A DNA stretch of 25,240 nt from a virus, in IMG/VR virus record IMGVR_UViG_3300025617_000107, positions 1 through 25,240 of that record. One strand, given 5' to 3'. Below, in pieces: positions 19,611-25,240 of the stretch. Both the position numbers and the translations under genes were made by a program. Within the stretch, counting starts at the first letter, position 1. The number at the start of each line of letters is the position of its first letter. Below the pieces are notes generated by a model. The model was not told the origin of the DNA. It searched no databases and saw nothing but the letters and a program-made list of their open reading frames with translations.

Positions 19611-21094
19611 CTCTTACCACCCGGCTGTGCGTCGATACGCATTGTGCCAACTCGGAAGTCTTGATTGCCTGTGGCCTCGACTCGTATCCGTACCTGTCTG
19701 CCAGTGAACCGCAGTGATGTCGGGTTACCTGTTGAGTACGGGCCGTATGTGCGCTCCGTGTCGTTTGGATAGAACCGAGTCTTAAATGACACGTTGACCT
19801 CACCCTGAGTCTCTTCATCAGGGATCAGTTGGTTGACCTTCATGACCGTGTCGCCATTACCAAGACTGATTGGGCCTGACTCAGCATATGGCGTGTACGA
19901 TCCATGACCAATTCCATGAATCTCATGCTCATAAATCACGCCAGTCGCATCGACCCACTGTGGCTCTGCAAACACGCCCTGATCAGCACCCGCTGTGCGA
20001 TCAATATTGCCGATCTCCCAGTGCTTTTCGAGGTAGTCAAAAGCAACGTAGCTGTCGCACTCAGTCGATCCTTGTGATGGGTAGAACCACCAGATCTCAC
20101 CGTACTCGCTGTTATGGACTGCGTAGCACTTTGAGCCTTGGTTTGAGTTCATGTTCTCAAACACATAATCCTGAACCTCGCATGGCATCTGCGTAGCAAC
20201 CGAACCGTCGAACATGTAGAACGATTCTCGGCCCATCCAGAATGCGCCCTGATCAATAGCAACCAGTGACTTGCGCGAGATTGCCCCACAAGCCGTACCA
20301 ACGCGCTCAAAGCCATAGACGTATGGCGGGCCTTGGTAAGTCGCTATATGAGCGTCCACGTTCGTCACAACGATAGTTCTGCCACGCATCCGAGCCGCAC
20401 ACATGATCTCGCCATGAGTTTGCAGTTCGATATCACCCGCCTCGTTCGTAGCCGCAGGAGTCCACAGTGTGTTGTCCTCACGATCACACCAAGCGATCTT
20501 CCGAGGATTGCCACCTGCCTGAAGCGCAAAGATGAACCGCTCCTCTGTGACCACCAGACCCTTACAGCCTGTTGGTGCATTGCTGATCTGTGCCGCAGGA
20601 CTAGCAGGATTGCCTTGCCACTCGTACAACTTCCCATCGGAAGTGGCGCACCCAACAAGGTATTCGCCCCAGTTGTCCAGTGACCACGTTGTAGCCTCTT
20701 GAAACTGCGATGACCCTTCTCTGCGTACACCGAAAAGACCAGTGCCAAAGAAACCGCCACCGAACGCATAGTTGATGGCCGCGTCCTCATCGCCTGTGGT
20801 AAATCCTACTGGGGTGATATCTGTTGCAGTGCCTGATGCGCTGACGTACACAAGTTCATTGGCTGTGCCTAGTGCGGTCTTTGCACCCTGAGAGTTATCA
20901 ACCCAAACATGCATCGCCCGTGGAGCCGCCGTGATCAGAGATGACGCATCCGCCTTCTCACGCCACCCGCCAACAGGGCGCATTGATCCTTGATGCCACC
21001 GGATCAGGTTTGCATCGCGCCAACGGTTTGATCCCTCGAAATCAGTTCCGACTCGATAAATGCCGGGCGGTAATTTAAGTGGGATCAGTGACAT
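19607..21094 (-). CDS. Probable tail nozzle / stabilisation protein
   Basis: A 495-residue, beta-rich protein starting with IPLKLPPGIYRVGTDFEGSN and RWRDANLIRWHQGSMRPVGG, followed by repeats of a WCDREDNTLW-type blade (for example NNLW-like IAWCDREDNTLWTPAATNEA, and VGCATSDGKLYEWQG). Repeated Trp-rich strands suggest a beta-propeller. This is the type of protein that, in P22- and SU10-like phages, forms the nozzle or plug below the adaptor ring (analogue of P22 gp10). Assignment rests on pattern and position, not on a search. The ATG has GGAG seven bases upstream. Confidence 0.68.
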   Translation of the reverse strand: MSLIPLKLPPGIYRVGTDFEGSNRWRDANLIRWHQGSMRPVGGWREKADASSLITAAPRAMHVWVDNSQGAKTALGTANELVYVSASGTATDITPVGFTTGDEDAAINYAFGGGFFGTGLFGVRREGSSQFQEATTWSLDNWGEYLVGCATSDGKLYEWQGNPASPAAQISNAPTGCKGLVVTEERFIFALQAGGNPRKIAWCDREDNTLWTPAATNEAGDIELQTHGEIMCAARMRGRTIVVTNVDAHIATYQGPPYVYGFERVGTACGAISRKSLVAIDQGAFWMGRESFYMFDGSVATQMPCEVQDYVFENMNSNQGSKCYAVHNSEYGEIWWFYPSQGSTECDSYVAFDYLEKHWEIGNIDRTAGADQGVFAEPQWVDATGVIYEHEIHGIGHGSYTPYAESGPISLGNGDTVMKVNQLIPDEETQGEVNVSFKTRFYPNDTERTYGPYSTGNPTSLRFTGRQVRIRVEATGNQDFRVGTMRIDAQPGGKR

Positions 21095-21118
21095 GACAGC
21101 ACTCCAAAAATGTTTTGA

Positions 21119-21502
21119 CTACGCTGATGTTACCGCATTTGATGCCGCTTGGCCTGCCGCTACCGCTTCTTCTTCTGAATCACCATTAGCGATAGCTTGA
21201 TCGTATGCAGACTGGTAAGCATCTGCTTTAGCTTCAGAAAGAGCAATAGCCGCCTGTTCCGCATCGTATGCAGATTGCCAAGCGTCAATAGCAAACTGGA
21301 ATTGAGTCATGTCAGAGATGTCTATGTTTTGAGTTATTTCATCTGTTTCAGCGTCTTTTTTCTCAATCTCTCCAATTGACCCATCCCATTGGACTGCGTG
21401 GATTGTTATTTCCAGTCCAGTTGAGTCAACGTCATAAAAAACGCCATCTTTGCCGACAGAAATTTTGCCGTTGCCATTATTGATGATTACCCAAGCAGTC
21501 AT
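21119..21502 (-). CDS. Small acidic tail-region protein
   Basis: A 127-residue protein. The N-terminal part, MTAWVIINNGNGKISVGKDG with VFYDVDSTGLEITIHAVQWD and GSIGEIEKKD, is beta-rich; the C-terminal half is helical and Ala/Glu-rich (IDAWQSAYDAEQAAIALSEA). Similar two-part proteins follow fibre genes in other marine phages and are uncharacterised; a fibre assembly chaperone is one possible role. The ATG at 21502 has GGAG seven bases upstream and is preferred to the in-frame ATG at 21550. Confidence 0.7.
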   Translation of the reverse strand: MTAWVIINNGNGKISVGKDGVFYDVDSTGLEITIHAVQWDGSIGEIEKKDAETDEITQNIDISDMTQFQFAIDAWQSAYDAEQAAIALSEAKADAYQSAYDQAIANGDSEEEAVAAGQAASNAVTSA

Positions 21503-21572
21503 AATAAATCTCCATAATAAGGTATGGCGTATTAGTCCGCCAACGTACACTCATTGTTATTGTACACTGAGT

Positions 21573-22061
21573 TCATTCACTTGGAAAAAAGTCAATGAAC
21601 GTCTGAAGTGAAATCCTCGTGCCAGATTTAACCTCAAGAACCTCGTGCATTGTGCCACCCTTCAAAATGACGCTTACCCCAGTCTCTGGCTTAATCAATA
21701 CATACTCGTTATTGTCGTCAGGGTTTCTTACAGCAAGCTCCCCGCCTTCGCAGTCACTTAAATACGTTGTAATGGCCAAGCCATGCGGATCGTCATCATG
21801 TATATCCATGCACCCGCCAACTTCAATCCTATGTCTTTTTGTGGAAATTTTTGCTTCAAAGTTGGGCAACATAGGAACATGGGAGCTAAATTTTATTATC
21901 TCGTCATACTCAAGTTTTTTTTCAGCGCATTCTGTCTGGAATACCCCAGTTCCTTTATCAAAAACTTTTTTGCCGCTACTGTTGTCATGTATGTAGGCGA
22001 GTGACTCACTGTAATCATCAAAAAACTTCTCAGTTTCATTGATGACATTTTTCGGAAACAT
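21573..22061 (-). CDS. 2OG-Fe(II) oxygenase (second of a tandem pair)
   Basis: A protein of at least 162 residues with prolyl-hydroxylase-type motifs: the first iron ligand pair His88-x-Asp90 in MDIHDDD, TTYLSDCEGGELAVRNP as the core strands, the distal His139 in GTMHEVLEVKSG and Arg149 for 2-oxoglutarate. It should hydroxylate a protein, nucleic acid or small molecule; substrate unknown. The start is unclear. An ATG at 22132 overlaps the previous stop perfectly (ATGA) but is in another frame and stops after ten codons; in this frame there is only TTG at 22076 or ATG at 22061 before a GTG deep in the upstream gene. A small frameshift near the 5' end is possible. Confidence 0.8.
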   Translation of the reverse strand: MFPKNVINETEKFFDDYSESLAYIHDNSSGKKVFDKGTGVFQTECAEKKLEYDEIIKFSSHVPMLPNFEAKISTKRHRIEVGGCMDIHDDDPHGLAITTYLSDCEGGELAVRNPDDNNEYVLIKPETGVSVILKGGTMHEVLEVKSGTRISLQTFIDFFPSE

Positions 22062-22128
22062 ATTTTTGACTATCAAAACTCTGTCGAAAAACGCGCCTAT
22101 TACTTGTGAATGGCTCGCCTTCTCATCC

Positions 22129-22695
22129 TCATGGCGATAAATAATACCACCCCGTTGCAATATATTTGTCGCATGTATACACAGGGTTTCCTCGATGTGT
22201 ATGAGTCCAAGACGCAGGAAATAAAACCACGGTCCCACGCTTTGGTTGAAGTTTTACTCCAAACTCCAAAAACTCACTTGTACCCTCCCCATCTGGAACG
22301 TCATTTAGATAAATCATCCAAACAAGGTTTCTAAGTGATGAATCATTGCTAGCTGAGTGTTCGCAATGCCAAACGTGAAAACCGCCTTTTGGCGGAGTTC
22401 TTTGAACTTTAATAGCAAAACTATGGCAATTTTGCATCGCAAAAGATGGATATTCTTCTGAGTATAAAGATAGTGCTGAATCAAGAACTTTGTTTGTTTC
22501 TACATCAAGCGTTGCCAATTTGGCCGCCTCTTCTGTATGAAAAAACCAAGAAAAATCTTTTCTTGCTTGCCTTCCGTTTGATTCAGCCCCATGCCATGCA
22601 GAACCTTCACTAGATAGCCTATCGTGCATCTCGATCATTTTTTTACAATAATCATCGGCCGCCAGTCCATCATAAATGCCTATAAAATCACTCAT
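22129..22695 (-). CDS. 2OG-Fe(II) oxygenase (first of a tandem pair)
   Basis: A 188-residue oxygenase of the double-stranded beta-helix fold. Visible motifs: His110-x-Glu112 in VWHCEHSA as the HxD/E iron site, the LVWMIYLNDVPDGEGTSEFL core strands, VVLFPASWTHTHRGNPV with the distal His (165 or 167), and Lys177 in CDKYIATGW as the likely 2-oxoglutarate contact. Similar viral enzymes are common in marine phages and are placed near fibre genes, where fibre or host-surface modification has been proposed. It is coupled to the Cys-rich protein upstream by ATGA. Confidence 0.85.
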   Translation of the reverse strand: MSDFIGIYDGLAADDYCKKMIEMHDRLSSEGSAWHGAESNGRQARKDFSWFFHTEEAAKLATLDVETNKVLDSALSLYSEEYPSFAMQNCHSFAIKVQRTPPKGGFHVWHCEHSASNDSSLRNLVWMIYLNDVPDGEGTSEFLEFGVKLQPKRGTVVLFPASWTHTHRGNPVYTCDKYIATGWYYLSP

Positions 22696-23012
22696 TTGGC
22701 ATCCTTTATATCGATTAGCTTCGCGCCAGTATTTATTTCAGCCGCGACCCTCAACAGGTCTTGGGATGCGTTATTTGCCTTGACCATTTCGTTTCTAAAT
22801 GATTCAACAGCGGCCCCTGTCTGCCTGCCTTGTGTCGCATTTTCGACAAGAAGCATTGGGAGCCATGCGACTCCACATGCGTACTCATCAACTTCTTTTC
22901 CTGAGTTTGGGTCTGTGCCGCGCATTTGTACAAACCAAGCGCAATCAAGTTGCTTGCAAGGCTCAAACCCATTAAGAGGACAGTTATCCTTTACCTTCAA
23001 TTCCATTCTCAC
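22692..23012 (-). CDS. Cys-rich conserved phage protein
   Basis: A 106-residue protein with four well-spaced cysteines (11, 19, 24 and 47: CPLNGFEPCKQLDCAWFVQM and YACGVAWLP), probably a zinc- or Fe-S-binding N-terminal domain, then a helical part with LLVENATQGRQTGAAVESFR and a Lys/Ala/Ile-rich tail. I recognise the pattern CPLN-x-F-x-PCK-x-LDCAWF from hypothetical proteins in many phages. The start could also be the second Met, six bases further on. It is coupled to the oxygenase downstream by ATGA and might work with it. Confidence 0.75.
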   Translation of the reverse strand: MRMELKVKDNCPLNGFEPCKQLDCAWFVQMRGTDPNSGKEVDEYACGVAWLPMLLVENATQGRQTGAAVESFRNEMVKANNASQDLLRVAAEINTGAKLIDIKDAK

Positions 23013-23029
23013 CCCTCAAATAATGGAAT

Positions 23030-23803
23030 TTAATCTTTTGATGCGATAATTAAATCAACATATTGGACATTGATTGCCGCTGTCGCTGAACTAATCGCTA
23101 AGTTACCAGAGTTGGCAGAGCCGCCTAAACTTCCAGACAAGTTGTGGCCGTGATTGTGCGATCCGCCACCTCCTGCGCTGTTTGTATTCAATGGCCCAAC
23201 GTATCCGTTTTCCCCGTCATTACTTAGTCTACGCGCTCTAATGATGCCCTGCTCATTAGTGTTTTGATAGACAGAAATGCTATGCGAGTGACTTGGTATC
23301 TGATTTATTGAAAGTGTCGTACTGGAAATATTTCCAGACATCGAGACAGAAAGACCAGATACATCTGGAGAACCAGAAATTGAACCACTGACTGATGGCG
23401 TACTCATCGCTGTACTAAACGCAGTTGTACCACCGGAGCTTGCTGTGCCAGAAACTACACGCAACGCCTTATCGTTATGCGTGGTTTGTTTTGTCCAACC
23501 TGTTGGAGCCGCTGTCTGTTGAAATAACATCAATGTGCCAGATGCAAAAGAAGCAGGGACGACATTTGAAATCAATGCTTTGCGAACAGCACCGGCTGAT
23601 GTGTCGTAAACATTGATGTAGTCAGCAGACGCATCAATACTAGCTTCCGCTGTATTCGCTGTAATTCCCGCAACGTCTGAAACAGACTTGATAGTCGAGT
23701 CCAGTGTATCCAGATTCGTATTTAATTTCGTACCCCATGAATCCTCACTGGCTCCAACCTCTGGTTTAGTCAGCGAATAATGGGTTGTGGTTGTATCAGC
23801 CAT
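23030..23803 (-). CDS. Tail fibre / collar-like protein with HxH tip
   Basis: A 257-residue protein. The N-terminal region HYSLTKPEVGASEDSWGTKL and NTNLDTLDSTI is the usual phage fibre attachment start. SGTLMLFQQTAAPTGWTKQT is the collar-type strand set. The C-terminal part has a His-rich pair (IPSHSHSI and GSHNHGH) and a final VDLIIASKD, as in trimeric fibre tips such as T4 gp12 and gp37, where H-x-H motifs bind metal ions along the axis. It is probably a receptor-binding tip. The middle has Ser/Gly repeats (VSGSISGSPDVSG) that could vary between relatives. Confidence 0.85.
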   Translation of the reverse strand: MADTTTTHYSLTKPEVGASEDSWGTKLNTNLDTLDSTIKSVSDVAGITANTAEASIDASADYINVYDTSAGAVRKALISNVVPASFASGTLMLFQQTAAPTGWTKQTTHNDKALRVVSGTASSGGTTAFSTAMSTPSVSGSISGSPDVSGLSVSMSGNISSTTLSINQIPSHSHSISVYQNTNEQGIIRARRLSNDGENGYVGPLNTNSAGGGGSHNHGHNLSGSLGGSANSGNLAISSATAAINVQYVDLIIASKD

Positions 23804-23814
23804 GAGTTACTCCT

Positions 23815-24633
23815 CTATGCGGCAATATCTGACCAAGTAATTGATGTCTCAGGTATTGTACTCCAAGACTGCGCCCCTGCGCTAATAGGCTCCCATTTCT
23901 CCCGCCCGATAGCGGCAAAGCCTGATGTAACCGATTTAATTGCTGTGGCATTCCGTTTTCTGATGCATGCGGCTGTAGTAGTCGCTGACGCGCTGAGCGA
24001 TCCAGAGCCATTTGTGATGAACACGCCACGACCTGTCGTACTACACACTGCATTAGCCTGTCCATCAGACTCTCTCACGCGGGTTGAGTCGGACGTTGTG
24101 CTTGCAGATGCTGTTACCGTAGCCGAACCACTCTGCACCCGCTCACCGGACGCTGTGGAGCTTACAGCAGTAGCTGAGACAATGGTCTGTAGATCAGCGT
24201 TGTCGAATACGTTGTAGCCATACGCGCCAGTGCCGTATGAGAACTTGTCTGACTCCTTGAGTACAAACTGCTCTGCGACTGATGCAGTGGACGCTGTAAC
24301 GCTTGATAGGCCGCTTGCAATAAATGTCGCTGTCGATGACGCTGACCCAGTAGCAGTTGCCGATGGATTAGCGTCACCTTCCCTGACACGGGTTGCACCG
24401 CAAGAGGACGTTGACGATGCACTTACCGTGGCATCTGCGTTAGCAGTAAACCCGCCAATTGATGCGACAGTTGCATTGGACGATACAAGCGATCCGCTCG
24501 AGACAATGCGAATGCATGATGCCGATGCGGAGGACGATGACGTAGCCTCTGTCGGCAGGACAGCAGAGCCAAACCCGGCAGAGCCGAAAGAGCTCGTCCC
24601 GTAGCTGTAACTACTGCTGTCTACATATGCCAT
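23815..24633 (-). CDS. Repetitive Ser/Ala/Thr-rich virion protein
   Basis: A 272-residue protein with about a third of its residues Ser and Ala. Two features recur: a Tyr/Gly motif (YSYGTSSFGSAGF near 8-20 and FSYGTGAYGYNVF near 130) and a roughly 38-residue unit that starts with an Arg-Val-Arg-like triplet (RIVSSG, RVREGD, RVQSGS, RVRESD, IRKRNA) followed by alternating Ala/Ser/Thr strands. This suggests a beta-rich rod, such as a fibre shaft. A similar make-up is known to me in marine phages. A C-terminal Trp-rich stretch (WEPISAGAQSWSTI) may be an attachment point. Confidence 0.72.
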   Translation of the reverse strand: MAYVDSSSYSYGTSSFGSAGFGSAVLPTEATSSSSASASCIRIVSSGSLVSSNATVASIGGFTANADATVSASSTSSCGATRVREGDANPSATATGSASSTATFIASGLSSVTASTASVAEQFVLKESDKFSYGTGAYGYNVFDNADLQTIVSATAVSSTASGERVQSGSATVTASASTTSDSTRVRESDGQANAVCSTTGRGVFITNGSGSLSASATTTAACIRKRNATAIKSVTSGFAAIGREKWEPISAGAQSWSTIPETSITWSDIAA

Positions 24634-24636
24634 CTA

Positions 24637-25023
24637 TTAGTCCAGAGTGATGTCGAGATCGCCCGCAGGAACGCGGAATACATCACCAGTCTCAATTGTC
24701 TTTGAGCTAGTCAGTGCCGCGTATGCAAGCATGTTCCCTGATGTTGAAGCGTCCCACACAGCAACGTGAGTCACAGTGCCAAAGTCCGCAGTCGCAGTTG
24801 AGTATTCAACAGCCGCAGTGTTTGACGTTGTGTTGCCTGAAGTGGTGAACGCTACTGTCGCACGGGCGTATGCTGTGCCAGAAGTCGATACCTCAGTGCC
24901 TGATCCGTCTTCATCTGGGTTAGCAGTGTGAAGTGCCAAGTACAGTGTGCCGGGTGCAGTGTAAGCCGCTCCGCCGAAAACATGATCAAGAATCTCTGTT
25001 TCCAAATAGTTTGAGAATGACAT
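24637..25023 (-). CDS. Phage tail-fibre-like protein
   Basis: A 128-residue beta-rich protein starting MSFSNYLETEILDHVFGGAA with YTAPGTLYLALHTANPDEDG, the hallmark of a family widely annotated as phage tail fibre protein. It lacks a receptor-binding tip, so it is more likely an attachment or linker subunit. The start overlaps the adaptor gene's stop (TAATG). Confidence 0.8.
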   Translation of the reverse strand: MSFSNYLETEILDHVFGGAAYTAPGTLYLALHTANPDEDGSGTEVSTSGTAYARATVAFTTSGNTTSNTAAVEYSTATADFGTVTHVAVWDASTSGNMLAYAALTSSKTIETGDVFRVPAGDLDITLD

Positions 25024-25240
25024 TATCCAAGTCCTCGTATGTTGAGTCTAATACCAGTGCCAGAGTTCTTCACGCGCTCTGACTGATTATTCAAGTTCTG
25101 TACCGAGGCGGCGTACATCTGCGCCCAGACAGCCAAACGTGCATCTTCTTGCAGGAATGGTGCTGAGTGTGTCAGTGCGCCGTACAGGTACACATCCGGT
25201 GCATATTCCAACAACCAGTTCGTAGTGTTGGAGTCGGATA
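25023..25240 (-). CDS. SU10-type adaptor (head-tail connector), C-terminal part
   Basis: The reading frame is open to the right edge of the window, so the 5' part is missing; an internal TTG at 25214 should not be taken as the start. The visible 72 residues include NWLLEYAPDVYLYGALTHSA and PFLQEDARLAVWAQMY, the typical C-terminal helical region of the adaptor that sits under the portal in SU10- and P22-like virions. Its presence in front of the fibre genes fits the portal and capsid types found in this window. Confidence 0.78.
   Translation of the reverse strand, partial: SDSNTTNWLLEYAPDVYLYGALTHSAPFLQEDARLAVWAQMYAASVQNLNNQSERVKNSGTGIRLNIRGLG

Noticed and set aside
21503-21572. Repeated GTACACT and ACTCA/TGAGT between oxygenase and next gene
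   Set aside because: Short, imperfect and in a 70-base gap; not distinguishable from chance.
21573-22238. GTG start at 22238 for the second oxygenase
   Set aside because: It would overlap the first oxygenase by 110 bases and its first 45 residues look like an out-of-frame reading of that gene.
1-25240. Prophage or temperate lifestyle
   Set aside because: No integrase, excisionase or attachment-site repeat can be seen in this window, and a Cro-like gene alone does not establish lysogeny.

Overview
The window looks like part of the genome of a tailed double-stranded DNA phage with a short-tail (podovirus-like) virion, probably infecting an aquatic proteobacterium. The evidence is a run of virion genes (SU10-type adaptor, portal and major capsid proteins, an acidic scaffold, Ala/Gln-rich internal virion proteins, tail fibres), a T4-type lysozyme with a holin, and a phage recombination set (Sak3-type annealing protein, YqaJ exonuclease, SSB-like protein, NinB, NinG). 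Every protein gene I accept lies on the minus strand, so the operons read from high to low coordinates. Genes are packed with ATGA and TAATG overlaps. No integrase, terminase, polymerase, tRNA or CRISPR array is visible, so lifestyle and host remain open.

Layout in the direction of transcription. (1) 25240-21119: tail and fibre region, from a cut-off adaptor gene through a tail-fibre-like protein, a repetitive Ser/Ala/Thr-rich protein and an HxH fibre tip, then a Cys-rich small protein, two tandem 2OG-Fe(II) oxygenases and a small acidic protein. (2) 21094-10367: a probable tail nozzle protein, a jelly-roll fibre, a GNAT-like protein, a series of internal virion proteins, and the portal. (3) 10351-7842: scaffold, major capsid protein and small head-associated proteins. 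(4) 7840-5206: a lysis neighbourhood with several small membrane proteins (one with a canonical EF-hand), basic or Cys-rich mini-proteins, a 3-TM holin and the lysozyme. (5) 5207-1977: an early or middle operon for recombination and regulation, starting at a clear promoter. (6) 1976-337: four small accessory genes under two further promoters. (7) 336-1: no protein gene, but a strongly structured sequence that looks like a plus-strand non-coding RNA.

The most interesting signals are non-coding. Three early promoters carry the same 17-bp dyad, consensus GYAACA-N5-TGTTRC, with its arm over the -35 box, and two more dyads sit upstream of one of them, 21 bp apart. These share a 275-base island with two further palindromes and a pair of 20-bp direct repeats. 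A small Cro-like repressor gene sits inside the operon and is a natural candidate for the dyad-binding protein. Its ribosome-binding region is faced by a plus-strand hairpin plus intrinsic terminator, which suggests an OOP-like antisense RNA. Two further small genes, missed by a usual length cut-off, were found from tight overlaps with their neighbours (4353-4505 and 6767-6913).
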